IMG/VR virus record: IMGVR_UViG_3300030107_002565
Location: 1 to 49,929 of that record
Reading direction: 5' to 3' (one strand)
DNA: 49,929 nucleotides
Origin: a virus
The notes beneath the pieces were generated by a model. That model saw only the letters and a program-made list of their open reading frames with translations. It made no database searches and had not been told where the DNA came from. Each line of letters starts with the position of its first letter. The first letter of the stretch is position 1. A program made the position numbers and the translations under genes. Positions 19,328 through 28,066 of this stretch are shown one piece after another.

Positions 19328-20808
19328 AAAAATATGAAATACATGATTTGTTGAGATATTTTCACAATGCAAAGAAACCTGACGGAACCCTTTTCCCTAT
19401 ATTGGGAGAAGATTCTTTAGCACTTACTGCCTGTTTATCCTATATATTAGAAGATACTAACTTCTGTATAAAGGCATATAGTGGGACAGGTAAAACAGTT
19501 TTAATGGAAGCAATATCTAATCTTTTACCAAAGGATTATATGTATACAGTAGAACATATGTCAGAGACAGCTATATGGTATGATGAGGACAAGATAAATA
19601 AATCAAGGTTTGTTTGTATACCAGAAGCACAGAAAATACCTGAAGGTGTAATGGAAATAATTAAGACATGGGCTGACGGTAGGACAGCAGAACGTAAAAA
19701 AACTGATGTTACTATAGGTGCAACAGTTGGTCAGTGGTTACATCCTAAGTATGTATTAATGGCAGTCGCCGTTGAGAACGACAAGGGTTCAGCTATGTTC
19801 GATACTGAGCTTGAAAGAAGATGTATGATTATGCATACCAACCCCACAGTTAAACAAACTGAGTTGGTTGTAAAACATAAACTAATGAATTCAGCTCTAC
19901 CCAAAGCCACTATGTCCTCGATGTCTGACGAAGAAATAGAAGGACTCAAGAAACATTTAGAAGTAGCCCTCAGAGAAAGAGATGAAGATGATTCTACTGT
20001 TATTAAGAATCCCTGTGCACCTTTCTTATTTGATGCAATACCCTCAGCGTTTCCTGTGTCTCGGTCTAAGGTTCAATATCTTCTCAGATTAATAAATGCC
20101 ATAGCAAGATTCTATCCTGATGAAATCATTAGAATGGAAAAAGATGGTATTAAATATGGATTAGTAAGTCCTAAACATAACTGGTTAGGTCTACGCATAT
20201 ATCTCAATTCGTTTGTAGAAGAGTGTTTACATATGCCAAGTCATGGAACAGACATACTAAAACTATTTCCTGACACACGACTAGATAAGTTTGGGTTTGC
20301 AGATAGTGAGACTGTAAAAATGTCAGAGGGTGAATTAAAGAAAGCAGCCAAAGCTGCTGGTCTACCCTTTACTAAACTGAGACCTGTTTTAGCTGGTCTC
20401 ATGATGACTGGTTTCTTAGAAGTGGATGATGAAGGTGGTAAGAAATTATATTACAAGAGTCCGTTGATAAATGAACCTGTATCTAAAATAAATTGGAGTG
20501 AGTTAATTGAAGAAACGAAGAACTTTATACGAAATGAGTGGGCTGAAGTATCTGATGAATACATTAGGCGCAGTTGTAGCCGTATCAAAATTATTGACCC
20601 GTTTAGTGGGAACAACATTGAGTTGGGTGAAAGAGCAAAGACAGCGTTAGAAGTGGAGAGTGCTGATTATCCTTCAGTATTCAAGACAGCTAATGATGCA
20701 AAGATTAAAGACTATGAGTCTTTTCTATTAAAAGCAGAAGGAGACTATAATGACAAAGAAGGAAAAGCAGTCAAAGCCTATTTCGAGAAAACTAAGACTA
20801 CCACATAA
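19324..20808 (+). CDS. P-loop AAA+ ATPase, probable replication helicase
   Basis: 494 aa from ATG 19324 (a GTG at 19315 is rejected because the membrane microprotein stop couples to the ATG). Walker A is AYSGTGKT (near residue 57). SRFVCIPEAQ (about 99-108) is Walker-B-like. TELERRCMIMHTNPT (about 160-175) fits sensor/Arg-finger positions. A C-terminal winged-helix stretch (KAAKAAGLPFTKLRPVLAGL, then MMTGFLEVDD) follows. Position between the ssDNA-binding candidate, PolB and primase argues for a replicative helicase or loader. I cannot tell MCM-like from other AAA+ groups by eye. Confidence 0.65.
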   Translation: MKKYEIHDLLRYFHNAKKPDGTLFPILGEDSLALTACLSYILEDTNFCIKAYSGTGKTVLMEAISNLLPKDYMYTVEHMSETAIWYDEDKINKSRFVCIPEAQKIPEGVMEIIKTWADGRTAERKKTDVTIGATVGQWLHPKYVLMAVAVENDKGSAMFDTELERRCMIMHTNPTVKQTELVVKHKLMNSALPKATMSSMSDEEIEGLKKHLEVALRERDEDDSTVIKNPCAPFLFDAIPSAFPVSRSKVQYLLRLINAIARFYPDEIIRMEKDGIKYGLVSPKHNWLGLRIYLNSFVEECLHMPSHGTDILKLFPDTRLDKFGFADSETVKMSEGELKKAAKAAGLPFTKLRPVLAGLMMTGFLEVDDEGGKKLYYKSPLINEPVSKINWSELIEETKNFIRNEWAEVSDEYIRRSCSRIKIIDPFSGNNIELGERAKTALEVESADYPSVFKTANDAKIKDYESFLLKAEGDYNDKEGKAVKAYFEKTKTTT

Positions 20809-21070
20809 AGACGAACAGTTCGCTGTTGTCGTGGAAATGTCTGGTGGTTCCCGAATGAAAGCATTGTGTGCTGATAATAAAACCCGCATGATTCGAATTG
20901 GTGGTAAACTAAAAAGAAGAATGTGGTGTAGAGAGAATGACTTAATCATAGTTAAGCCTTGGGTTATACAAAGTGACCAAAAGGCAGACTTAGTATATAG
21001 ATATCTCCCTACTGAGAGGAACAGGGTCCTCCATAAAATCCCTGAGGAACTAAATATATGGCAGACGTAA
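20750..21070 (+). CDS. Archaeal translation initiation factor 1A (aIF1A) homologue
   Basis: 106 aa. A basic N-terminus (1-16) leads into an S1-like OB fold with the aIF1A/eIF1A signature: EQFAVVVEMSGGSRMKALC (22-40), ADNKTRMIRIGGKLKRRMWC (41-60), RENDLIIVKPWVIQSDQKAD (61-80) and YRY (83-85). Length matches archaeal aIF1A. The cellular factor binds the A site of the small subunit and promotes initiator tRNA placement and start selection. Its first 59 bases overlap the ATPase gene, and its end overlaps the MazG gene. Inferred role: favouring viral, often leaderless, messages. Confidence 0.85.
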   Translation: MTKKEKQSKPISRKLRLPHKDEQFAVVVEMSGGSRMKALCADNKTRMIRIGGKLKRRMWCRENDLIIVKPWVIQSDQKADLVYRYLPTERNRVLHKIPEELNIWQT

Positions 21071-21393
21071 AAGGAGTCGAAGCTACGTATATAGACTTTA
21101 CTCGTAAAACAGCAAAGTATCCTAAACGTAGAGAAAAGGAATACCTAATGATAGGTTTAATGAACGAAGCCGGAGAAGTTGGTGGTGCATTCAAAAAAGA
21201 AATCAGAGACCACGTAGACAACACTGACCTCATTATAGATGAGATGGGTGATGTTCTTTGGTATCTCACACGTCTATGTGATGTATATGGTTTGAAGATA
21301 TCAGACCTTATGTTAAATAACATAGATAAGTTATTTCAGAGAATGACCCCAGAAGAAGCCAAACAATGGCGGATAGAACATGGTGGATATTAA
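21058..21393 (+). CDS. MazG-like nucleotide pyrophosphohydrolase
   Basis: 111 aa. LMNEAGEVGGAFKKEIRD (34-51) and IIDEMGDVLWYLTRLC (59-74) carry the paired Glu/Asp metal-binding motifs (E37, E40, E62, D65) of all-alpha NTP pyrophosphatases. Members split NTPs or dNTPs into NMP and PPi. Phage versions have been proposed to clean the dNTP pool or alter alarmone levels. It overlaps aIF1A upstream and precedes PolB by one gene. Confidence 0.85.
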   Translation: MADVKGVEATYIDFTRKTAKYPKRREKEYLMIGLMNEAGEVGGAFKKEIRDHVDNTDLIIDEMGDVLWYLTRLCDVYGLKISDLMLNNIDKLFQRMTPEEAKQWRIEHGGY

Positions 21394-21667
21394 GAAGTTA
21401 ACAGTATCCACAGATGAAGAGCGAAAAGGCTGGATTCAATTATTGGAGACAGCCATAGCTTATCATTGGGATATGTCAGGAGAATTTGAGCCTGAAATAA
21501 AAACCCCTAACAGAGACAGTGATATGGAAAAGGTAGCTGAGACCCATAGAGTATGGGCAAGAGCAATACAAGATACTATAGAATTAATAAAAATGTGGGA
21601 AATTGAATCGAGTGATGAAGTCCTTACGCCACCTAATACTATCAATGTAACACCGGAGAATAAATGA
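21380..21667 (+). CDS. Hypothetical 95-aa protein upstream of PolB
   Basis: MVDIKKLTVSTDEERKGWIQ followed by amphipathic helices (LLETAIAYHWDM, VWARAIQDTIELIKMW) and a Pro/Thr-rich end. It overlaps MazG by 14 bases and PolB by four, so it is part of the replication operon. No family recognised. Confidence 0.6.
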   Translation: MVDIKKLTVSTDEERKGWIQLLETAIAYHWDMSGEFEPEIKTPNRDSDMEKVAETHRVWARAIQDTIELIKMWEIESSDEVLTPPNTINVTPENK

Positions 21668-23895
21668 AAGTCCCACTTATAGCGAGTATAAACAAACGCA
21701 CAATAGATTTAGAAACTAAAAAATTGAAGGTCAAAATGTATAGGAATGGTCAAGCTGAGGCTGTAGAGTCTCCGTATACACCATACTTCTATACTGAGGA
21801 CAAAAATGGGGAGACAAAAAAGTTGATAGCCTCTGATGAGACAGTCAAACTGAAGAAACACCTCTATATACCCGGTATGGACCACATACCTACCCACGCA
21901 CTCTTCGATGGTGGAAGGGAAGCATTACTTGAAAGGTTATGCATTGAACACCCTAAGTTCTTTGCAGACTACCCTAACGACAAAGATGTAAAATGCCTTG
22001 TGTTTGATATAGAAACACACTCCCCCGATGGTACATTTCCTTTTGGAGAGAAGTACCCTATCGTTGCCATTGGCATTGTAACTTCTACCGGAGAGCGCAA
22101 AGTGTTCCTATGGGACAATGAGAAAGAAGATGATAGTAAATTATTATGGGACTTCGCTAATTATGTACAGGATTATGACCCTGACATTATTACGGGGTGG
22201 AATCTTGTGGGGTATGATATTCCACAAATTCTCCACAGAGTCCGTTATAATCATATAAACGAAACCCAATATATAAAACACTTGAACCGAGATGGTTCTA
22301 GTTGGGGGTTTGAGCCTCCTAAAGACAACCGAGAACTAAAGATGAACGCTGGTGGTCGCATAGTTTTAGACCTGCTAAGGTGGGCCCGATTAGATTATTC
22401 ATTATCAGGCATACCACGTGGACTCAAACAGGTATCTCAAGCATTTGGCTTGGAACCCATTGAGCTCGACTTCGCAGAGAAAAACCTACTCGATTACCCC
22501 CTACAAGAGATAGAAGACTACGTTCTGTCTGATGTGGATTGCACGTTGTTTATGTATAACCACTACTTTCCACAAATACAATACGTAGCCGAGGTTCTAT
22601 GTGTACCACTGGCCACCTATGTTAACGCCCCCAGTAGCTACATTACGAAAATATTGCAGGGGAGGAGCTTATTCGAGCAGGGCATAGTAGCGCTTAATCG
22701 TAATAAAGAAAGACATCCTGAGATATTTAGGTTTGATAAAGGTAACTATCAAGCTGCACACATTGAATTATATAGACAAGGTTATGAGGCTGAGAACTAT
22801 AAAGTAGATTTCAGTTCATATTATCCCTCTATAGCGATGGCTCTCAACTTAGGACCCGACACTACAAAGATAATAGGTTATGATGAATATAAACCTGATA
22901 TAGAATTTAAGGATGGTATACTTTATGTACCTGATAATAAAGTAGAGAAACGTTTAATGGTTCAAATAGATACCGACAAGAAGAGTTGTTTATATACTAT
23001 GTGTAAAGAATTTAAAGAAATGCGTAAACCTTATAAGGAAGGTAATACTAAAGAAGATAAGAGTAGGTCTGATGCTCTTAAAATAATGGTGAATACTTTC
23101 TATGGTGCAAATGCTAATCCTTACATTAGTTACGGTGATATGGGCGTGGGGCTTACTATCACAGCAATTGCCCGTTGGTTATTATTATCGGGTGTCGACA
23201 TCATCCGTGCACGGTATGGAAAAGATGCTGTGGTTTATGTACATACTGATGGGATTAATACTAATGTGGATGTGGATGTAGATTGGTTAACTAATAGATT
23301 ACAAATGCTTCTCAGCCACCATCTTCCCTTTACTGAGGCTGAAAATATAACAATGGATAAAGATGTTTTCAAAGAAGGTGTGTGGATACAGGTTGGTAAT
23401 TATATATTGCGTAACTTGGATGGTAGTGTTACGAAGCATGGTAGTACATTTAAATCAAAGAGCCGCTCTAGATTCTATAATAAGGTGTTAGATAGATTAT
23501 CTGACGCTCGATTAAATAACACCGTTACAAATTCATTTGTAGATAAATTATACGAGCTGGACGAATATATATTAGAAGATTTTATTATGCGTAGGTCTAC
23601 TAATAGAGGTTATGATGATTATAAATCACAAACAGACCTAACAGTTCAACTAATGAATCTAGGTAAGCAAATAGGAATGGAACCAGCAGAGGGTACTACA
23701 TACTTTTATGCTAAGACTAAGGAAGGATATAGGTTAAAAGAACAAATAAAATCCGTAGAAGAAATAGACATCACATACTATTGGGATACAATATCTAACC
23801 TACTTATAAAATTTGGTTTAAAAGATTATGTTAAAAAGAAACCACCATTAACAATGTTAGATAAAAAACAACAATCATTAGCGGAGTGGATATGA
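21664..23895 (+). CDS. polB: Family B DNA polymerase with 3'-5' exonuclease
   Basis: 743 aa. Exonuclease motifs: FDIET (D115, E117), ITGWNLVGYDIP (176-187) and YVLSD (286-290). Polymerase motif A is VDFSSYYPS (D382), motif B is KIMVNTFYG (473-481) and motif C is YVHTDG (525-530). Motif C has His527 where the first Asp of DTD is usual; the catalytic D529 is kept. No TPR2 insertion typical of protein-primed enzymes is evident, so primer extension from the primase at 26985 is expected. It is replicative by context, and overlaps both neighbours by four bases. Confidence 0.93.
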   Translation: MKVPLIASINKRTIDLETKKLKVKMYRNGQAEAVESPYTPYFYTEDKNGETKKLIASDETVKLKKHLYIPGMDHIPTHALFDGGREALLERLCIEHPKFFADYPNDKDVKCLVFDIETHSPDGTFPFGEKYPIVAIGIVTSTGERKVFLWDNEKEDDSKLLWDFANYVQDYDPDIITGWNLVGYDIPQILHRVRYNHINETQYIKHLNRDGSSWGFEPPKDNRELKMNAGGRIVLDLLRWARLDYSLSGIPRGLKQVSQAFGLEPIELDFAEKNLLDYPLQEIEDYVLSDVDCTLFMYNHYFPQIQYVAEVLCVPLATYVNAPSSYITKILQGRSLFEQGIVALNRNKERHPEIFRFDKGNYQAAHIELYRQGYEAENYKVDFSSYYPSIAMALNLGPDTTKIIGYDEYKPDIEFKDGILYVPDNKVEKRLMVQIDTDKKSCLYTMCKEFKEMRKPYKEGNTKEDKSRSDALKIMVNTFYGANANPYISYGDMGVGLTITAIARWLLLSGVDIIRARYGKDAVVYVHTDGINTNVDVDVDWLTNRLQMLLSHHLPFTEAENITMDKDVFKEGVWIQVGNYILRNLDGSVTKHGSTFKSKSRSRFYNKVLDRLSDARLNNTVTNSFVDKLYELDEYILEDFIMRRSTNRGYDDYKSQTDLTVQLMNLGKQIGMEPAEGTTYFYAKTKEGYRLKEQIKSVEEIDITYYWDTISNLLIKFGLKDYVKKKPPLTMLDKKQQSLAEWI

Positions 23896-24557
23896 GACGA
23901 AAAGATGGATGTAAATCTGGCGGTAAGACTATGAAACCAAAAGATTATAAAGGTGATGTAGCTTTAGGTGAAGAGTTACAAAAACTCAAAACTAAACAAG
24001 GATACTGGAGGAAACCTGTAAAGAAAGCTCCACCAGTCTACAACTCTACCGTATCAAAAGCCCAGAAACTAAGAAGATGGCCTGAGCTTGAAGGTATTGA
24101 TGACCAGAGTCCCGAGTATAGACAAATACTTAGAAGTATATCTCCTTCTTATTGGACTATATCTTGTATGTCATCAACGAGGACACGAGCCCGTTTAAGA
24201 GGTTTTGAACATAATATAGATAGACAATATTTAATGGACTTAATGGGGTATGACCGTTTTGATTATTGGGACCCAGAGAAAGAGATATGTCCAGCTTTAG
24301 GGATACCTTATGACTTCATGTCAAGGGGAAAAGGGGGGCGTTATAATAGTAAATCTATAGATAGGATAGACCCTACCAAAGGATATATTAAAGGTAATAT
24401 AAGATTTTTATCACGGCAGGCTAATAGTATGATTATGAATTCAACACCTGAACAACAATTACAACTTGCAGTATGGAGATTGAAAAACGACACTAAGGAT
24501 ATAACAGATAAAAAATTAATAAAGGAGTTGCTTAAGGATGCCGCAAACTTTATATAG
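23892..24557 (+). CDS. HNH/endonuclease VII-like nuclease
   Basis: 221 aa from ATG 23892 (ATGA overlap with polB). Basic N-terminal half with a helical SPEYRQILRSISPSYWT. The C-terminal half has ICPALGIPYDF, then SKSIDRIDPTKGYIKGNIRF and LSRQANSMIMNSTPEQQ. The D-R-I-D-x-x-K-G-Y-x-x-G-N core is that of many phage HNH/recombination endonuclease VII-like proteins. Such enzymes cut branched DNA or act as free-standing homing nucleases. The usual zinc Cys pairs are not evident. Its last bases contain the next promoter. Confidence 0.65.
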   Translation: MRRKDGCKSGGKTMKPKDYKGDVALGEELQKLKTKQGYWRKPVKKAPPVYNSTVSKAQKLRRWPELEGIDDQSPEYRQILRSISPSYWTISCMSSTRTRARLRGFEHNIDRQYLMDLMGYDRFDYWDPEKEICPALGIPYDFMSRGKGGRYNSKSIDRIDPTKGYIKGNIRFLSRQANSMIMNSTPEQQLQLAVWRLKNDTKDITDKKLIKELLKDAANFI

Positions 24558-24623
24558 TATGATAAGATATATTATAACACGGACAGCACGTTTGCTGCTC
24601 CGACCCTTCGGGGAAGTGATAAA
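24549..24623 (+). promoter_or_regulatory. Promoter with two-hairpin leader
   Basis: GCAAA then CTTTATATAG (24549-24558). The leader folds as GGA-CAGCA-CGTT-TGCTG-C-TCC (about 24581-24601) followed by CCC-TTCG-GGG (about 24604-24613), a C(UUCG)G tetraloop hairpin lying directly before the GAAGTGAT ribosome binding site of the gene at 24624. Confidence 0.55.
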
Positions 24624-24818
24624 ATGGATGAAAGTGATAATAAACCGTTGTCGGCATTTTTGTCGGACGCAGAAGTCAAAGTGGTTTGGCGTGAAGAAGA
24701 GAGAACAAAGGTAGGTAGAGGAATGATAACGAATGATGATGAGAATTTTGTATACCTTACTGGTGAGAAAGGCACAGTTATTGTGAATAAACGAGATATA
24801 ATAGCTATAAAGCAGTGA
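24624..24818 (+). CDS. 64-aa small beta-barrel-like protein
   Basis: MDESDNKPLSAFLSDAEVKV, then WREEERTKVGRGMIT, FVYLTGEKGTVIVN and KRDIIAIKQ. The strand pattern with G-T-V-I-x-N-K-R-D-I-I-A-I recalls an SH3-like or Sm-like barrel (compare the Sm2 end), but it is too short to be sure. It is expressed from its own promoter with a structured leader, just ahead of the glycosyltransferase gene. Possibly an RNA- or DNA-binding regulator. Confidence 0.5.
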   Translation: MDESDNKPLSAFLSDAEVKVVWREEERTKVGRGMITNDDENFVYLTGEKGTVIVNKRDIIAIKQ

Positions 24819-24825
24819 GTAAATA

Positions 24826-26334
24826 ATGAAGCAGTCATTTTCAAATAACAGTGAGCACACTGTAGGTAGATATTCTGATGAATTAACTTTTAAAGATAAA
24901 CCTAGTGATAAATTGAGAATTATGCCAGTATCAGATAGTCCTTGGGCTCCTACTGGTTTTGGTACCAATACTAAAAATGTAAGTGCTATCTTACATAATG
25001 AAGGACATCATATAGGGTATGCGGGATGTCAAAACACCCGTCACGCAAAATGGTATACTCCTTGGCCTTTGGGTCAAACTGAGAAAGAAGTAGCCTTTGA
25101 GAATTTACCTATATTATATCCGGGTCAAGAAAGGTTTGGAGAAAAATCCTTTCCACATTGGGTACAAACATTCAAACCAGATTTAATATTAGGTCATTTA
25201 GATTTTCAAATGTTTAAGCATATGACAGATGCAAAGACACCACAGGCAGTAACTATACCTTTCTATCATCCTGAAACAGGTAAAATAATAAATAGAAAAG
25301 AAAGAAATGAATTAATGAATAAAGCTTATAAAGCAGTTTTAAAAGGAGCACCGTGGAAATTATCTGTTATAATACCTTATGATGGGGAACCCTCTATACC
25401 AGAATGGCAAGAACAAATAGATGCAATAGATTATCCTATCGCTATGTCCCGTTATGGACAGATAGGGTTGAAAAAGGATTTTGATGTAGATTGTACATAT
25501 ATGCCACATGGTGTAGATACAGGACTTTTTAAACCTAAACTAAACCCATTATATGGGGGTGAATCAAAGCCTGATGCTTTTATTGTAGGATGTGTAGCTA
25601 GAAACCAACACCGTAAAAACATACCTCGGTTAATAAAAGGTTTTGCTCAGTTCGTAAAGAATAATAATCTTAAACCAGACCAAGCAAAATTAATGTTGCA
25701 TATGGATTGGAATGATGCAATGGGTTGGAAGTTTCCTGCTTTTGCTGCTCAATATGGAATAGAAGAATATTTAATGCCACCAATGATGGGACACTTGGAT
25801 GGTGGACAAGCAGCTACAGAAGAAGAAATGGCTGATTTATATAATTGTATGGACGTGTTTGTATTACCTACAGCTGGAGAAGGATTTGGTATACCTACGC
25901 TAGAAGCCATGTCATGTGGGGTTCCTATTTGTGTTACAAATTACACAACAGGTTATGAGTTAGTTAAATGTGATGACCCTGCAAATGAAGACATACCTAT
26001 GTTTCCATTAGGGGGACACCAAAATGACCCATCACCCAATGGAAGAGATGAATTAATAGAAGAAGATATTTGTGAAAGAGGTATATTACTTCCGTACAAA
26101 GATATGTGGTGGGATACTCCTGCAAGAGCAGCACCACAAAGAGCTATATGTAGTGAACGTGCTATATGTCAAGCTCTAGAGTATTACTATAACAACCCTG
26201 ATAAACGTATAGCAGCAGGACGCTCAGCTCGTGAACATGCAGTTAATCACTACAGTTGGGAAGTTGTAGGACAACGATGGATTGATTGGGTAAATATAAT
26301 TACCGAAGAATTAAAAGGAAAGAAAAAGAAATGA
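24826..26334 (+). CDS. Glycosyltransferase family 4 (GT-B fold)
   Basis: 502 aa. The N-terminal Rossmann half has RIMPVSDSPWAPTGFGTNT (31-49), the Gly-rich nucleotide/acceptor loop, and PDLILGHLDF. The C-terminal half has VGCVARNQHRKNIPRLIKGF and the EX7E motif GEGFGIPTLE (351-360, E352 and E360), followed by AMSCGVPICVTN. These are retaining GT4 hallmarks that bind a nucleotide sugar. The enzyme could glycosylate virion proteins, host surface glycans or modified DNA bases. The neighbouring degenerate HAD protein is coupled to it. Confidence 0.88.
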   Translation: MKQSFSNNSEHTVGRYSDELTFKDKPSDKLRIMPVSDSPWAPTGFGTNTKNVSAILHNEGHHIGYAGCQNTRHAKWYTPWPLGQTEKEVAFENLPILYPGQERFGEKSFPHWVQTFKPDLILGHLDFQMFKHMTDAKTPQAVTIPFYHPETGKIINRKERNELMNKAYKAVLKGAPWKLSVIIPYDGEPSIPEWQEQIDAIDYPIAMSRYGQIGLKKDFDVDCTYMPHGVDTGLFKPKLNPLYGGESKPDAFIVGCVARNQHRKNIPRLIKGFAQFVKNNNLKPDQAKLMLHMDWNDAMGWKFPAFAAQYGIEEYLMPPMMGHLDGGQAATEEEMADLYNCMDVFVLPTAGEGFGIPTLEAMSCGVPICVTNYTTGYELVKCDDPANEDIPMFPLGGHQNDPSPNGRDELIEEDICERGILLPYKDMWWDTPARAAPQRAICSERAICQALEYYYNNPDKRIAAGRSAREHAVNHYSWEVVGQRWIDWVNIITEELKGKKKK

Positions 26335-26696
26335 ATTTAGTATTTGGAATGGATGGAGTCATATGTACTCCATGTAAAGACTACCATGAGGTAGACAGAG
26401 CAAAACCATTAACTAATGTCAAAGAATTTATGACGTGGTTAATGAAAAAAGAACATCATATAACTATATGGTGTAAAAGACCTAATTCTTTAGATTGGGT
26501 TATGGCAACAAAGGAATGGTTAGCTGATAATCAAATACCTTACAGTAGGTTATTATTTGATAGACCTTATAATCCTGTGATGGTGAGTGAAACACCACCA
26601 AACGCTAAATATTACAAACATGATAACGATATGAATATTGTAGCCGATATGTTTGAGGAGTGGAAAGATGAACAAATTAAGAGACAAAAAGATTAA
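26331..26696 (+). CDS. HAD-like protein lacking the nucleophile Asp
   Basis: 121 aa. VFGMDGVICTPCKDYH (4-19) aligns with HAD motif I (DxDGxxC), but the first Asp is Gly (G6). A capsule-phosphatase-like layout follows: KPLTNVKEFMTWLMKKEHHI, TIWCKRPN in place of motif II (T-x-R), and ATKEWLADNQIPYSRLLFDR. The nucleophile is missing, so a phosphatase function is unlikely. It may bind a sugar phosphate or regulate the upstream glycosyltransferase, to which it is coupled by ATGA. Confidence 0.65.
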   Translation: MNLVFGMDGVICTPCKDYHEVDRAKPLTNVKEFMTWLMKKEHHITIWCKRPNSLDWVMATKEWLADNQIPYSRLLFDRPYNPVMVSETPPNAKYYKHDNDMNIVADMFEEWKDEQIKRQKD

Positions 26697-27021
26697 TACA
26701 AGAAGTGGGAAAATGGTAGATAATACCATGAGAGAAGCAGAAACATTAGGGACAGTAGGTCCTATAGCGAAAGTAACATGGTACGATGCAGCTAGTACGT
26801 TTAAAACATACCGCATAAATGCAGAAGACCCAAAGGAACACCTCACTATTTGTGAGACCGTAGGTGAAATAGTAGCTCAAGATGAATATGCTACTGTTTT
26901 AGTAATGCATGGTTCTCAGTGTGATGGTGCAGATATATTTGCTATCCCTACAGATTGGACACAGAACATAGAAATATTAAAAGAATGTACTTCAGAGAAT
27001 TTGGAATCCCAGCCAGAATAG
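26668..27021 (+). CDS. Hypothetical protein, small beta-barrel type
   Basis: 117 aa from ATG 26668, which has GAGGAGTGG upstream; ATG 26713 is an alternative that avoids the overlap. The body reads GPIAKVTWYDAASTFKTYRI, then HLTICETVGEIVAQDE, ATVLVMHG and DIFAIPTDW. The K-V-x-W-x-D-A opening and the strand pattern are typical of small SH3-like proteins common in phages. Its end overlaps the primase gene by 37 bases. Function unknown. Confidence 0.55.
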   Translation: MNKLRDKKINTRSGKMVDNTMREAETLGTVGPIAKVTWYDAASTFKTYRINAEDPKEHLTICETVGEIVAQDEYATVLVMHGSQCDGADIFAIPTDWTQNIEILKECTSENLESQPE

Positions 27022-28055
27022 CCCGATGTTATAATGTTGACCAGTTAGAAGAAAAGATAACTGAGTTTAACGGTAAGAAGAACTGTTACACTAGTGTATA
27101 TGTTTTTGATGACACTACTGATAAAACAGAAGGTAAAACTAACTACGACTCAGCTGTCTTAAATACTATCTGGTTTGACTTTGATGATGAAAAGGATGTG
27201 AAAAAATGTCAAATGGACGTAAAAAGATTTATAAGGCAATACTGCAAACCCAACGGAATTATCCCAAGGATATATCTTACAGGGGGCAAGGGCTTTCAAA
27301 TGAATATAGACCTATGGTCGCACGTGGACTTATCGGAGCATTTGAAAAGAGACATGCTAAGAAACTACTTAACATTCTTAAAAACCAAATACAAACTTAA
27401 AACATTAGACCAAGCTTGTATAAACAATAGTGTAGCATGTTTAAGAAGAATACCGAATACACAATATATTTCTAAGATAACTGCTGAACCTACAGGTGTG
27501 TGGTGTATACAACTTACTGTAGATGAAGTTATGAAGATGTCTATCGAAGAGATATATGGTATGGCAATAGAGCCACGAGAAGAAGAAATAGAAAGTAATA
27601 AAAGTAAAAAAGCTTTTAGGCACTTTGTTGAATATATGTGTGATGAAAAAGATATAAAGCATAATGTATCTCTAAGCATAGATTATCTCTTAGATAAATT
27701 AAACAATACTATAAGCCCTATTAAGCATACCTCTATACAGCATGACTATATAATGCCCTTAAGGGGGTGTATAATAGAGCTCATAGAGCGTAATATAGAG
27801 CGTGGACATAGCAGCCACGAAGAAAATAAAATAATTGGTATGGAGTTAATCAACGCAGGATACTCCAACCGTGACATTCATTTTATATTCGAGAGTATCT
27901 ACAACGAGCCGGGCCGAGACTGGGGATGGTATACTGAGAACCCAGACAAGGCTGGACACATCATAGATAATATGAGAGAGAAAGCTTTAAATAGATATTC
28001 AAAGGATAAGTTAATACAAATGAAAATATGTTCAGGTGAATGTGCCTGTTCATAG
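26985..28055 (+). CDS. Archaeo-eukaryotic primase (PriS-like)
   Basis: 356 aa from ATG 26985 (an upstream TTG is rejected). Motif I is TIWFDFDDE (61-69), with the DxD metal ligands D65 and D67. Motif II is YLTGGKGFQMNIDLW (97-111), where the His usual in S/T-G-x-(K/R)-G-x-H is Gln105. ACLRRIPNTQYISK (151-164) matches the R-x-P-x-T region. The second half is helical. It probably makes RNA or DNA primers for PolB. No large subunit is seen, so it may act alone or with the AAA+ ATPase. Confidence 0.75.
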   Translation: MYFREFGIPARIARCYNVDQLEEKITEFNGKKNCYTSVYVFDDTTDKTEGKTNYDSAVLNTIWFDFDDEKDVKKCQMDVKRFIRQYCKPNGIIPRIYLTGGKGFQMNIDLWSHVDLSEHLKRDMLRNYLTFLKTKYKLKTLDQACINNSVACLRRIPNTQYISKITAEPTGVWCIQLTVDEVMKMSIEEIYGMAIEPREEEIESNKSKKAFRHFVEYMCDEKDIKHNVSLSIDYLLDKLNNTISPIKHTSIQHDYIMPLRGCIIELIERNIERGHSSHEENKIIGMELINAGYSNRDIHFIFESIYNEPGRDWGWYTENPDKAGHIIDNMREKALNRYSKDKLIQMKICSGECACS

Positions 28056-28066
28056 GAGAAGAAAAG

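Noticed and set aside
21009-21323. Antisense open frame across the MazG gene
   Set aside because: The + strand frame carries complete aIF1A and MazG motifs; the reverse frame is a composition shadow.
24516-24968. 150-codon reverse frame over the 24624 gene and leader
   Set aside because: It runs against the promoter, the structured leader and the start of a clear glycosyltransferase gene.
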